Notes: generated from the letters alone by a model not told the origin. Shown: positions 1-8,776, counted from the first letter of the stretch. The stretch: DNA of 64,000 nt from Paludibacteraceae bacterium (GCA_905234835.1 CAJOIZ010000009.1:1-64000); one strand, 5' to 3'. Translations and numbers: made by a program.

Positions 1-1
1 T

Positions 2-94
2 GACAATTCTCTTCCCGAACACGTTGGAACGGGCGGCGAAGACAGCGGCTCGCTGATGTTCGACGCTCCGGGCAACAAACGCCGTCAGCTGTAA
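2..94 (+). CDS. 3' end of an unrecognised gene (partial)
   Basis: A reading frame enters from the left edge and ends with NKRRQL and a TAA at 92-94. Only 30 codons are visible; they are rich in Gly, Asp and Ser (for example GTGGEDSGS). That is too little to name a family. A strong terminator 35 bp further on suggests that this is the last gene of its transcript. The call rests on the open frame and on the terminator position. Confidence 0.55.
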   Translation, partial: DNSLPEHVGTGGEDSGSLMFDAPGNKRRQL

Positions 95-128
95 GAAACA
101 GCACTTTGCCGGAAAGAACCGTTTAACT

Positions 129-173
129 CCAATCAACGCCTCAAGGGAATACCTTGGGGCGTTGGTTGTTTTG
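129..173 (+). terminator. Rho-independent terminator after the first gene
   Basis: The arms CAACGCC-T-CAAGG and CCTTG-G-GGCGTTG face each other around a short GAATA-type loop. GTTGTTTTG follows. Confidence 0.85.
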
Positions 174-242
174 TACCCATCCGGGCACGTGGTTACGGTG
201 TTGAACCGATGTGACTACGGTTGAGCTACGGTTGAATAAGCA

Positions 243-334
243 CTATCATACGGCTATCCTTCGGTTATCCTACGGTTATCCTTCGGTTATCTTACGGTTA
301 TCATACGGAGTTGCTTGCTGTTTGGTCACTGTTT
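243..334 (+). repeat. 11-bp tandem array with conserved 24-bp flank (locus 1)
   Basis: Six consecutive 11-bp units of the form YTATCNTNCGG occupy 243-308. The flank GTTGCTTGCTG, two bases, then TGGTCACTGTT follows at 310-333. The same flank recurs after another 11-bp array at 60508-60618, with only the two central bases changed. There is no coding potential. The array lies 3' of the first gene's terminator. Confidence 0.85.
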
Positions 335-630
335 ATATGCTGCAAATATGCACATATAATCGTATTCCCTATGCCCATTCACGGGTTATATAAAGATTGG
401 GAACAGAGGGACATCTGAGTTGCATAGGGATTGGGAACGGAGGAAGATCCAAGTTGCATCGGAACGGAATCGAGAGGGGATATATGGAGGACGAATAAGA
501 GATGGAAAAAAGATGAACGGTAAATCGGAAGAGGATGGATGGAGATTGAAGAGGAGATAGATAGTGGATGGAGGATGGAAAGGCAGGGTAAAAGGATGGT
601 AAGAGTATAGAAAGAGGATTGCAAAGTGAA
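335..630. other. Purine-rich intergenic stretch, no gene seen
   Basis: From about 400 to 620 the plus strand is dominated by GGA, GAT and AGA words (GGATGG, GAAGAGG, GGAGGATGG). Two copies of GATTGGGAACNGAGG lie about 35 bp apart near 396 and 430. A minus-strand open frame of 81 codons crosses it, but its composition is only the Ser/Pro/Leu/Ile of a polypyrimidine strand, so it is not called. Confidence 0.6.
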
Positions 631-667
631 AATTACATTTTTATTTTTTTATACCGAAAAGTCGCCG

Positions 668-675
668 TACTTTTG
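668..675 (+). promoter_or_regulatory. Bacteroidota -7 element before gdhA
   Basis: TACTTTTG matches TAnnTTTG and is followed by GCGGC, as in several other promoters here. The -33 region is only T-rich, without a clear TTG. The start codon is about 95 bp downstream. Confidence 0.6.
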
Positions 676-688
676 CGGCACTCTCCCA

Positions 689-718
689 GTTGAGAGTTGA
701 AAGCTTAGAGTTGAAAGA
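689..718 (+). repeat. RAGTTKA heptamer repeat
   Basis: Four to five consecutive degenerate heptamers (GAGTTGA, AAGCTTA, GAGTTGA) lie in the gdhA leader. The same word family recurs near 8711, 41164, 41390 and 58756. Confidence 0.7.
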
Positions 719-771
719 AGACAACAGATTGTTGCAAAACAAATAACCAACATTATTAACAGATTTTTAGC

Positions 772-2115
772 ATGAAGACAGCTGAAATTATGCAGCGTTT
801 AGCTGCGAAGCATCCGGGCGAGGCAGAGTATCTGCAGGCCGTTCAGGAAGTTCTCGAGTCCATCGAGGAAGTGTACAACCAGCACCCTGAATTTGAGAAG
901 GCTCAAATCGTAGAGCGCATGGTGGAGCCGGACCGCATCTTTACGTTCCGTGTTACTTGGGTAGATGACAAAGGTCAGGTACAAACAAACCTCGGCTACC
1001 GTGTTCAGTTCAACAGCGCGATTGGCCCGTACAAAGGCGGTTTGCGTTTCCACAAGGCTGTAACGCCGAGTATGCTGAAGTTCCTCGGTTTCGAGCAGAC
1101 ATTCAAGAACGCCCTGACGACCCTTCCGATGGGCGGCGGCAAAGGCGGCTCGGACTTCGACCCCGTAGGCAAATCAGACGCTGAGATTATGCGTTTCTGC
1201 CAAGCGTTTATGCTTGAGTTGTGGCGCTGCATCGGTCCCGACCAGGATGTACCCGCAGGCGACGTAGGCGTAGGCGGCCGTGAAATCGGTTTCCTGAACG
1301 GAATGTATCAGAAACTCGCCCGTCAGTACCACACCGGCGTTCTGACCGGCAAGGGTATGACGTTCGGCGGCTCCGTACTGCGTCCTGAAGCAACCGGTTT
1401 CGGTGCTCTGTACTTCACGCAGCACATGCTCCACAAGGCAGGCAAGGACATCAAGGGTATGCGCGTAGCATTGTCGGGCTTCGGCAATGTGGCTTGGGGT
1501 GCCGCCATCAAGGCTGTGCAACTGGGTGCGAAGGTTGTTGCTATCTCTGGTCCCGACGGCGTATGCGAGATTAAAGACGGTATCACTCCTGAGATGATTG
1601 ACTATATGCTGGTAATGCGCGCATCGAACCACAACAAAGTGGAAGAGATGGCTCAGAAGTTCCCCGCACAAGCCAAGTTCACTGCGGGCAAGAAATCATG
1701 GTCAGTACCTTGCGACATCGCTATGCCGTCCGCATTCCAGAACGAGCTGAGCCTCGAGGATGCCAAGGAACTGGAGAAGAACGGCTGCAAGATTTGCGCC
1801 GAAATCTCGAACATGGGCTGCCAAGCCGACGCTATCCACTATATGCAGAAACAGGGCTTCCTGTTCGCTCCGGGCAAGGCTGTCAACGCCGGCGGCGTAG
1901 CTACTTCGGGCTTGGAGATGACACAGAACGCCGAACACCTGAGCTGGAAAGGCGAAGAGGTTGACGAGCGTCTGCACCACATTATGGAGTCGATTCACGA
2001 ACAGTGCGTCAAGTTCGGTACACAAGCCGACGGCCACGTTGACTACGTGAAGGGCGCTAACATCGCCGGCTTCATGAAAGTGGCTACCGCTATGCTTGAG
2101 CAAGGCATCATCTAA
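772..2115 (+). CDS. gdhA: NADP-type glutamate dehydrogenase
   Basis: Hexameric glutamate dehydrogenase of 447 residues, the usual length. It interconverts 2-oxoglutarate plus ammonium and glutamate in the cytosol and is a main route of ammonium assimilation. The substrate domain carries YKGGLRF (near 87-93) and PMGGGKGG (119-126), in which Lys124 is the catalytic lysine. PAGDVGVGGREIG (161-173) supplies the catalytic Asp164. The Rossmann fold has GFGNVA at 236-241. The start ATG has no Shine-Dalgarno site, as is normal in this phylum. The gene stands alone, with its own promoter at 668 and a terminator at 2135-2179. NADP rather than NAD preference is inferred from overall family similarity, not from a single residue. 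Confidence 0.97.
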   Translation: MKTAEIMQRLAAKHPGEAEYLQAVQEVLESIEEVYNQHPEFEKAQIVERMVEPDRIFTFRVTWVDDKGQVQTNLGYRVQFNSAIGPYKGGLRFHKAVTPSMLKFLGFEQTFKNALTTLPMGGGKGGSDFDPVGKSDAEIMRFCQAFMLELWRCIGPDQDVPAGDVGVGGREIGFLNGMYQKLARQYHTGVLTGKGMTFGGSVLRPEATGFGALYFTQHMLHKAGKDIKGMRVALSGFGNVAWGAAIKAVQLGAKVVAISGPDGVCEIKDGITPEMIDYMLVMRASNHNKVEEMAQKFPAQAKFTAGKKSWSVPCDIAMPSAFQNELSLEDAKELEKNGCKICAEISNMGCQADAIHYMQKQGFLFAPGKAVNAGGVATSGLEMTQNAEHLSWKGEEVDERLHHIMESIHEQCVKFGTQADGHVDYVKGANIAGFMKVATAMLEQGII

Positions 2116-2134
2116 TCCGTTCGGATAAGTTGTC

Positions 2135-2179
2135 AAAAGGCTGTTTAACAACAAATATGGTTGTCAAACAGCCTTTTTT
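2135..2179 (+). terminator. Terminator of gdhA
   Basis: AAAAGGCTGTTT-AACAAC pairs with GTTG-CAAACAGCCTTTT around a short AT-rich loop, followed by TTTTTTC. Confidence 0.85.
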
Positions 2180-2189
2180 CTGCAAAGTA

Positions 2190-2222
2190 TTGTGCCCTTA
2201 CAAAAAAATATGCGTACTTTTG
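2190..2222 (+). promoter_or_regulatory. Promoter of the LRR protein gene
   Basis: TTG at 2190-2192, 22 bp, then TACTTTTG at 2215-2222. The spacing is slightly longer than the 19-20 bp seen elsewhere. The start codon follows 62 bp later. Confidence 0.65.
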
Positions 2223-2284
2223 CGGCGCAATCAGGAGGGTTTCTTCCTGCTATTGCGTGTGTTGACTAACAAGAAACCAATAAT

Positions 2285-4054
2285 ATGAAGAGAGTTGTAT
2301 GTTTCGCCCTTGCACTAATCGGGGCGTTATGGACCTGCAGAGGACAGGAAAAGACCCTTTACAACGAGATTTACTACCTGCTGGACCCGATTGAGGGTAC
2401 GGCGCAGGTGACCGAGACACCCAAACTGTACGGGGACGTGGTCATCCCGTCGGAAATCCGCGTGGGAACGCGCACGTACCACGTGACGGAGATCGGTGAG
2501 AAAGCCTTCAAAGGCAACAAGAACCTGGAAGCCATCGTCATCCCGTCGAGCATCGAGCACATCTACCGCAACGCGTTTGACGGTACGGGGCTGATGAAGA
2601 ACAAGACGTTCTGGGAGGACGGCGTGCTGATTATCGACAGCTGCCTGATAGCCACGAACAAGGACATCTCCCCCAAGTACGAGGTGCCGGAGGGCGTGCG
2701 TCTGTTGGCCGCCGGAGCATTTGAGAACAACAAGACGCTGACCCGCGTCATCCTTCCGGAGGGGCTGAAAGAGATTGACCACGACATGTTCAAGGGCTGC
2801 AAGAACCTGGCCAAGGTCAATATCCCCCATTCGGTACGGCATATCGGCGAGGACATCCTGACAGGTACGGCGATGTACCTTGACGAGAGCCACTGGAAGC
2901 GCGGTTCGTTCACGGTGGACGGCTGTCTGATTGCCACCAACGAGGGCATCAAGAGCAAATACACCTTTTCCGCAAAGAAGCCTGTCCGCCTGATTGCGAG
3001 CGGCGCATTCAAGAACAACAAGACGCTGGTGAGCATCGTCCTGCCGGACAGCCTGTGGGAGATTCCTGCGGGAGCGTTTATGAACTGCACGGAGCTGCAC
3101 GAGGCGGTCATCCCCGCATCGGTGACGAAAGTGGGCATGTATGCTTTCTACGGCTGCGAACGGCTGGCAACCGCCACACTGCCGGCAACGCTGGAGTCGC
3201 TGGGCGCGTGGGCGTTCTACGGCTGTCTCAATCTGGAGCAGCAGGTGCTGTCGGACAATCTGAAGGGCGTACCCCTGGGCTGCTTCTCCATGTGCCGGAA
3301 GTTCAAGCATATCCAGCTGCCGAAAGAGTCGGAGCGCATTGATGACGGCGCTTTCTACGGCTGCTCGCAGTTAGAGGAGATCAATTTCCCCAACACGGTC
3401 GAATACCTCGGCGAGATGGCTTTTGCAGGCTGCCAAACGCTGTTCAAGGTAGAGGTACCCTATGCGGTGACACAAGTAGGCAAAGGTTGCTTCAAGGACT
3501 GCAACCGCCTGTACGGCGTCAAACTGCCTGACGGTCTGTACTCGATAGACGACGAGGCTTTTATGGGCTGCTTGATGCTGGAGAAAATCAATATACCCAA
3601 AGACTTGTTCCGCATCGGGAAGAACGCCTTTACCAACTGTCAGACCCTGGAACGCCTTGTGATGAACGAACATGTACACGTCATCGAACAGGCGGCTTTC
3701 TTCCACTGCATCAAACTGTCGGAAATCAGTCTGCCAAAAGAACTGGAGACGCTGGGCGAAAGCGCTTTCGAGCAGTGCATCAACCTTCGCAAGGTATATA
3801 TGAACCAGACTTTAGAGAAAGTGGGCAACCGTGCCTTCGCCATCTGCCGCAGCCTGCAGGAAGTGAAGATGTCAAAGGGACTGCTGTCAATAGGCAAAAG
3901 CGCGTTCGCAGAGTGCAAGAACCTCCAGAAAGTGGAATGGCCCGACGGACTGGAAGATATCGGTCAAGAGGCATTCCGCGACTGCATCAAACTTCAGACA
4001 CCTGACCTGAGCGGAATACGGGTGGGCAAGAACGCATTCAAGAACTGCCGATAG
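2285..4054 (+). CDS. Secreted BspA-like leucine-rich repeat protein
   Basis: A 589-residue exported protein with an N-terminal signal peptide (MKRVVCFALALIGALWTCRG) and then LRR_5-type repeats to the very end. The repeat core reads IGxxAFxxCxxLxxVxxPxxLxx and occurs about twenty times. An imperfect duplication is visible: the blocks containing DSCLIATNKDISPKY and DGCLIATNEGIKSKY, each followed by GAFxNNKTL, are about 100 residues apart. Proteins of this family are usually surface-exposed and bind host proteins or other bacteria; that role is inferred here. There is no T9SS C-terminal domain, and the last repeat ends at the stop codon, so anchoring is unclear (Cys18 might act as a lipobox, but the motif is poor). 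The next gene begins on the very next base. Confidence 0.9.
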   Translation: MKRVVCFALALIGALWTCRGQEKTLYNEIYYLLDPIEGTAQVTETPKLYGDVVIPSEIRVGTRTYHVTEIGEKAFKGNKNLEAIVIPSSIEHIYRNAFDGTGLMKNKTFWEDGVLIIDSCLIATNKDISPKYEVPEGVRLLAAGAFENNKTLTRVILPEGLKEIDHDMFKGCKNLAKVNIPHSVRHIGEDILTGTAMYLDESHWKRGSFTVDGCLIATNEGIKSKYTFSAKKPVRLIASGAFKNNKTLVSIVLPDSLWEIPAGAFMNCTELHEAVIPASVTKVGMYAFYGCERLATATLPATLESLGAWAFYGCLNLEQQVLSDNLKGVPLGCFSMCRKFKHIQLPKESERIDDGAFYGCSQLEEINFPNTVEYLGEMAFAGCQTLFKVEVPYAVTQVGKGCFKDCNRLYGVKLPDGLYSIDDEAFMGCLMLEKINIPKDLFRIGKNAFTNCQTLERLVMNEHVHVIEQAAFFHCIKLSEISLPKELETLGESAFEQCINLRKVYMNQTLEKVGNRAFAICRSLQEVKMSKGLLSIGKSAFAECKNLQKVEWPDGLEDIGQEAFRDCIKLQTPDLSGIRVGKNAFKNCR

Positions 4055-5287
4055 ATGGTACTGAACTACATCTGGATCGCCCTTATCCTGATCGGTGTCG
4101 CCGTCGGACTGGTTCACTGGATAGTGACGGGTCAGGCGGATGTGTTCACCGAAATGCTGAACTCGACGTTCGGCAGCGCGAAGACGGGCTTTGAAATCTC
4201 CATCGGTCTGACGGGTGTTCTCTCGCTGTGGATGGGAATAATGAAAACAGGCGAGCGCAGCGGCGTGGTCAGCGGAATGTCGCGTGTGGTCAGTCCGTTC
4301 TTCACACGCATGTTCCCCGGTCTGCCCAAAGGGCATCCCGCATTCGGCAGTATGCTGATGAACTTGAGTGCCACGATGTTAGGCATAGATAATGCAGCCA
4401 CGCCGTTAGGGCTGCAGGCGATGCGCGAGATGCAAGAGACCAACCCGGACAAGGAGCGCGCGTCCGATTCGATGATCATGTTCCTTGTGCTGGTGACGAG
4501 CGGACTGACGCTGGTGCCGGTGAGCATCATGACCTACCGCGCACAACTCGGCGCAGCCAATCCTGCAGACGTTTTCCTCCCTATCCTTCTTGCCACTTAC
4601 TTTGCCGCGATGGCGGGTATCGTCAGTGTGGCGGTTGCGCAGAAAATCAACCTGTTCAACCGCGTTGTGATGGGTACGCTGGGCGGTCTGACGCTGTTTG
4701 TCGCGCTCATTATATGGGGTGCGATGAGCCTGCCGCAGGAGACGGTCTCCAAATGGTCGGGCATACTGGCTGCCGTCATTCTGATGGGGGTCATCGTTTG
4801 GTTCATTGTAGCCGGAATGGTGAAGAAAGTGAATGTATATGACGCTTTTATCGACGGGGCTAAAGACGGTTTCAAGACCGCCATCGGCATTATCCCGTAC
4901 CTCATCGCCATCCTTGTGGCGATAGGTGTTTTCCGTGCGAGCGGAGCGATGGACTATGTGGTGGACGGCGTGACGTGGTTAGTGTCGCTGACGGGTCTGA
5001 ACGCGGACTGGGTGCCCGCCCTTCCCACCGCGCTGATGCGCCCGTTGAGCGGCAGCGGCGCAAGGGGGCTGATGGTGGACACGATGGTGCAGTACGGCGC
5101 GGACTCGTTCGTGGGACGGTTAGTGAGCATCGTGCAGGGCAGCACGGACACAACGTTCTATATCATAGCCGTCTATTTCGGCAGCGTCCATATCAAGGAC
5201 ACCCGCTATGCGGTTGTATGCGGTCTGATAGCTGACTTCTTCGGCATATTGGCAGCTATCCTGTTAGGGTATCTGTTCTTCCATTGA
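4055..5287 (+). CDS. SpmA-SpmB-type nucleoside-recognition membrane protein
   Basis: An integral membrane protein of 410 residues with two Gate (nucleoside-recognition) domains. The first half resembles SpmA (GHPAFGSMLMNLSATMLGID, then AATPLGLQAM). The second half resembles SpmB (GFKTAIGIIPYLIAILVAIG, MRPLSGSGARG and QGSTDTTFYI). In Bacillus these are two separate proteins for spore maturation; here they are one chain, which is usual in non-sporulating Bacteroidota. Its substrate is unknown, though Gate domains suggest transport of a small molecule. The ATG directly abuts the TAG of the LRR gene, so the two are presumably co-transcribed and perhaps coupled. A bidirectional terminator follows. 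Confidence 0.88.
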   Translation: MVLNYIWIALILIGVAVGLVHWIVTGQADVFTEMLNSTFGSAKTGFEISIGLTGVLSLWMGIMKTGERSGVVSGMSRVVSPFFTRMFPGLPKGHPAFGSMLMNLSATMLGIDNAATPLGLQAMREMQETNPDKERASDSMIMFLVLVTSGLTLVPVSIMTYRAQLGAANPADVFLPILLATYFAAMAGIVSVAVAQKINLFNRVVMGTLGGLTLFVALIIWGAMSLPQETVSKWSGILAAVILMGVIVWFIVAGMVKKVNVYDAFIDGAKDGFKTAIGIIPYLIAILVAIGVFRASGAMDYVVDGVTWLVSLTGLNADWVPALPTALMRPLSGSGARGLMVDTMVQYGADSFVGRLVSIVQGSTDTTFYIIAVYFGSVHIKDTRYAVVCGLIADFFGILAAILLGYLFFH

Positions 5288-5329
5288 TACCTTGTCGCAA
5301 GCGGGACGCTTGCGTACCCGTGAGACAAA

Positions 5330-5363
5330 GACATCCTGCGCGTTTTGAGCAGGATGTCTTTTG
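5330..5363. terminator. Bidirectional terminator between convergent genes
   Basis: A perfect 10-bp stem, GACATCCTGC with GCAGGATGTC, followed by TTTTG on the plus strand and TTTGTC on the minus strand. It serves the SpmAB-like gene and the rhamnosidase gene. Confidence 0.88.
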
Positions 5364-7712
5364 TTATTGGTCAATGGTGCAGGAGAAGGATTCGTCGAAT
5401 TTCTGCTGCGCCTGTCCGGGCAGTCGCACGATGGCGGAAACGCCTTCGGGCAGGGTGACGCTCCAACGGATGATGCCGCCGTCAAGCCGTTCCCACTCGC
5501 TGCGTACCAGTCCGTTGGTCGACTGATAGGACGCCTTCACGTAGTCCAGTCCGGGGGCGAAATACGGCTGCATATAGAGCTGCCTGTATGCGTCAGGCGC
5601 ATCGGGCAGAGCGTCGCACGCGGGACGGATGCCCGCCAGATCCTCATACATCCAGAGCAATACGTCACCCAGGAGCATCACGTGGTTGCCGGAGTTCATC
5701 GCCGGATTGGCGGTGTCGCCGTTCCACAGCTCCCAGATGGTGGTGGCTCCGTGCTCAAGCATATAGCCCCACGAGGGATAGGACGTGTTGGTGGCAATCC
5801 GGTACGCCAGTTCGGGATGCCCCATACGGGTGAGCGTCCGCATCAGGTGCTGTATGCCCAGCACGCCCACGCTGACGTGGCTGTCGAAGCGGTTGACGGT
5901 AACGTCCACGATATTGTCCATCACGCGTGCTTCCTGTCCTTCGGGAACGAGTCCGAGAGCCAGCGAAAGGATGTTGGCTGTGACGGTGTTGTTGCTGTAC
6001 TGCGCCGTTTCGGGGTTGAAGTAGCGGGCGTTGTAAGCCTGCTTGAGCGATTCGGCGAGGGCGGCATACTCCTGCTGGTCATCAGTCTTGTCCATACGGC
6101 GGGCGAACTCCTGCATATAACCCAAGAGCTGGTAGAAGACCGTGGTGGAGAGGACGGCTTTCTCGGTGATGCGGGACGGGTCTTTGCTGTGAATAAGTTC
6201 CTGACTTTCAGGCGGCATACACCAGTCGCCGTAGGTGTCTTTGACCACGAGGCCATCTTCCATCGCGTTGTTCACAATGAACTGCACCCAGCGGCGCATC
6301 GAGTCGTAGTGGAGGCGGAAGCCCTGCTCATCACCGTAACGCTGGAGGAGCATATAGGCTATGCTGATATAGGTGCCGCACCAAGTGACGTTGGCGGAAC
6401 GGAGGCGGAGCCAGTACTGCGGGGCGATGTGCGCCACCTGTCCAGTGGAGTCCTGCGTGTCCTCAATGTCCTGCAGCCACTTGAGGTAGAGTGCGCGGTT
6501 GTCGAAGAGGTAACTCTCGCCGTACGCGCCGGTGAAGCGGTCGCCGAGCCAGCCGAGACGCTCGTCGCGCTGAGGGCAGTCGGTGGGCATACCGTGGTAG
6601 TTGCCGCGTATGCCGTTGTAAGCCGCCCGGTGCAGGCGGTTGAGAATATCGTTGGAACACTCAAACGAGGAAGTCGAAGCCATACGGTCGTAGATGACCA
6701 GACCTTTCATATTGCTCAAGGAGGGCGCCTCTTCCAGACCTTCTATATCCACATAGCGGAACCCCTGATAGACGGTGGTGGAGGGGCAGTAGGTGAACTC
6801 GCCGTCCTCTGCGGGGATATAGGTGTTGGTGCAGCGGGCGTCGCGCAGGTTGTCGGTATAGATGGTCATACTGTCCGCCTGCAGGGTCTCCGCGAATCGC
6901 ATAATGACAGGCCGCCCCTCCTTGCCTTTGGCGGTCAGACTGAACCAGCCGACCATATTCTGCCCCATATCCACCAGGAAATGTCCTGTGTCAATCTGTT
7001 TCTTCTTTTCAATCCGTATAACGGGCTTCACCGATAGGGAGACAATCGTGTCCATCACTGCCATCGAGGGCGATGGTTGAGGCAGGAGATTGCCACCCGG
7101 AGCGGGGAGAATTTGTGCCTGTTCTCTGTCGGGAGCATATTCGAGGCGTGCATCATACGTTTCGCCATCGTATAGGTCGCTACGCGTGACGGGTCCAGTG
7201 TCCGTCATCAGCCATGTTGTATCCGTAAGGAGATGCTGCCACTTGTTCCAACCTGTTTGCATCTGCAGGTCGGCTATGACACGCGGTGCACCGAACAGCG
7301 CCATTCCTTTCTGCATTCCGACCGCATAGCCGGGAGTAAGCATAATGGCGATGGTATTCTCGCCTTCCTCCAGCATCTGCGTTACGTCATAGGTGAGGTA
7401 ATAAATGGTGTGGTCGTACTCCGTCGGGAGGTTGCCAAACACATCATCACCGACACGTTCTCCGTTGATATACACTTCGTACCACCCCATCGCACTGATA
7501 TAGAGGCGGGCATTCTTCACGGGTTTTTCCAAAGTAATATCGTTGTGCAGGAACAGTGCGGGGACTTGCGAATGTCCGTCAGCATCGTAAAACGCTGTAT
7601 CTGCAATGGGTTTGCCTATCCATTCGGCTCCGATGAAAGGTGCAGGTTGCTTTTTCCCGCAAGCGGTCATAAGCAACAAGAGAGTGAAAAGAGGAAGAAA
7701 AATCTTTTTCAT
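5364..7712 (-). CDS. GH78 alpha-L-rhamnosidase lipoprotein
   Basis: A glycoside hydrolase of 782 residues that removes terminal alpha-L-rhamnose from plant or microbial glycans. The N-terminus is a lipoprotein signal with lipobox LMTAC (Cys18), so it should sit in the periplasm or on the cell surface. An N-terminal carbohydrate-binding-like beta domain (about 30-230) and a concanavalin-like domain come first. The (alpha/alpha)6 catalytic domain (about 345-690) follows, then a C-terminal beta domain. The GH78 signature MPTDCPQRDERLGW lies at 375-388, with Glu384 the probable general acid. GATTIWELWNG carries Glu661, the probable general base. No SusC/SusD pair or other glycosidase is near, so this is not an obvious polysaccharide utilisation locus. 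It lies 31 bp downstream of ftsY on the same strand. Confidence 0.93.
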   Translation of the reverse strand: MKKIFLPLFTLLLLMTACGKKQPAPFIGAEWIGKPIADTAFYDADGHSQVPALFLHNDITLEKPVKNARLYISAMGWYEVYINGERVGDDVFGNLPTEYDHTIYYLTYDVTQMLEEGENTIAIMLTPGYAVGMQKGMALFGAPRVIADLQMQTGWNKWQHLLTDTTWLMTDTGPVTRSDLYDGETYDARLEYAPDREQAQILPAPGGNLLPQPSPSMAVMDTIVSLSVKPVIRIEKKKQIDTGHFLVDMGQNMVGWFSLTAKGKEGRPVIMRFAETLQADSMTIYTDNLRDARCTNTYIPAEDGEFTYCPSTTVYQGFRYVDIEGLEEAPSLSNMKGLVIYDRMASTSSFECSNDILNRLHRAAYNGIRGNYHGMPTDCPQRDERLGWLGDRFTGAYGESYLFDNRALYLKWLQDIEDTQDSTGQVAHIAPQYWLRLRSANVTWCGTYISIAYMLLQRYGDEQGFRLHYDSMRRWVQFIVNNAMEDGLVVKDTYGDWCMPPESQELIHSKDPSRITEKAVLSTTVFYQLLGYMQEFARRMDKTDDQQEYAALAESLKQAYNARYFNPETAQYSNNTVTANILSLALGLVPEGQEARVMDNIVDVTVNRFDSHVSVGVLGIQHLMRTLTRMGHPELAYRIATNTSYPSWGYMLEHGATTIWELWNGDTANPAMNSGNHVMLLGDVLLWMYEDLAGIRPACDALPDAPDAYRQLYMQPYFAPGLDYVKASYQSTNGLVRSEWERLDGGIIRWSVTLPEGVSAIVRLPGQAQQKFDESFSCTIDQ

Positions 7713-7743
7713 TATGACAATTGATTATGCATATTACTATTGT

Positions 7744-8709
7744 CTAATCTATACCGAGGATGCTGCGGACGAAGGGTTCGCGTTGGAAGATTTGGAGGTC
7801 TTCCATCTTTTCTCCGAGGCCGATATAACGAACGGGTATCTTCATCTCGTTGCTGATACCGATGACCACGCCGCCTTTGGCTGTGCCGTCCAGTTTGGTG
7901 ACAGCAAGCGAAGTAATCTGCGTAGCCGCAGCGAACTGTCGCGCCTGCTCAAAAGCGTTCTGACCAGTGGAGCCGTCCAGGACAAGCAGAACCTCGTGCG
8001 GTGCGTCAGGCACCACTTTCTTCATCACCTGTTTAATCTTGGTTAGCTCGTTCATCAGGTTCACTTTGTTGTGCAGTCTTCCCGCCGTGTCAATCAGTAC
8101 GACATCGGCGTTATTGGCTTTGGCGGACTGGAGGGTGTCGAATGCCACGGATGCAGGGTCAGAACCCTGCTGCTGTTTGATGACAGGTACACCGACGCGC
8201 TCTCCCCAGATGCACAACTGCTCAACGGCGGCAGCACGGAACGTATCAGCAGCACCGAGATATACGTTTTTGCCTGCCTGCTTGTACCGCCAAGCCAGTT
8301 TGCCTATCGTGGTAGTCTTACCGACACCGTTCACACCAACAACCATAATGACGTATGGTTTATGTTGGTCTTCAAGGTCGTTATTCTGCTCTTGAGTCCT
8401 AGTGTTCTCTTCAAGCATCTGGCATATCTCATCCACCATTATGCGGTTGAGTTCGTCCGTATTGACATATTTGTCGCGTTTGACCCGCGTTTGCAGACGT
8501 TCAATAATCTGCAAGGTTGTTTCCACGCCGACATCGGACGCAATGAGAGCTTCCTCCAGATTGTCTAACACTTCGTCATCGATGGTAGTCTTGCCGGCAA
8601 TAGCATGGCCTATGCGAGAGAGCAGAGACTGCTTGCTCTTGTCCAGTCCCTCGTCAAGCGTCTTCTGCTCGTCTTCCGTGGAGCGTTTGAAAAATGAGAA
8701 GAAAGCCAT
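7744..8709 (-). CDS. ftsY: Signal recognition particle receptor FtsY
   Basis: An SRP GTPase of 321 residues that receives ribosome-nascent chain-SRP complexes at the membrane for co-translational insertion. An N-domain helical bundle (about 15-105) precedes the G domain. The P-loop GVNGVGKT is at 125-132, the ADTFRAAA motif follows, DTAGR is near 207-211, and TKLDGTAKGG is near 270. The long acidic A-domain of the E. coli protein is absent, as in most Bacteroidota; the short hydrophobic N-terminus MAFFSFFKR probably provides membrane contact. The SIMPL gene upstream is 67 bp away, separated by a heptamer repeat. Confidence 0.96.
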   Translation of the reverse strand: MAFFSFFKRSTEDEQKTLDEGLDKSKQSLLSRIGHAIAGKTTIDDEVLDNLEEALIASDVGVETTLQIIERLQTRVKRDKYVNTDELNRIMVDEICQMLEENTRTQEQNNDLEDQHKPYVIMVVGVNGVGKTTTIGKLAWRYKQAGKNVYLGAADTFRAAAVEQLCIWGERVGVPVIKQQQGSDPASVAFDTLQSAKANNADVVLIDTAGRLHNKVNLMNELTKIKQVMKKVVPDAPHEVLLVLDGSTGQNAFEQARQFAAATQITSLAVTKLDGTAKGGVVIGISNEMKIPVRYIGLGEKMEDLQIFQREPFVRSILGID

Positions 8710-8710
8710 A

Positions 8711-8757
8711 GTAGTTGAGAATTGATAGTTGAGAGTTGAGAGTTGAAAGTTTAGAGA
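8711..8757 (-). repeat. RAGTTKA heptamer repeat
   Basis: Degenerate heptamers (AGTTGAG, AATTGAT, AGTTGAG, AGTTGAA, AGTTTAG) fill the gap between ftsY and the SIMPL gene. Confidence 0.75.
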
Positions 8758-8776
8758 AGTTTAGGAGTTTATCTGT

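Noticed and set aside
379-624. An 81-codon minus-strand frame rich in Ser, Leu, Ile and Pro
   Set aside because: Its composition follows from the polypyrimidine strand. It has no homology-like motif and no promoter.
2327-3310. A 327-codon minus-strand open frame in the LRR gene
   Set aside because: Shadow of the repeats on the opposite strand; the repeated codons keep the frame open.
4055-5287. Evidence for sporulation from the SpmA/SpmB similarity
   Set aside because: The fused form is common in non-sporulating Bacteroidota, and no other sporulation gene is present.
5361-7037. A 558-codon plus-strand open frame inside the rhamnosidase gene
   Set aside because: It is the antisense of a clear GH78 gene with all catalytic motifs; its own product is His/Val/Gly-rich with no recognisable domain.
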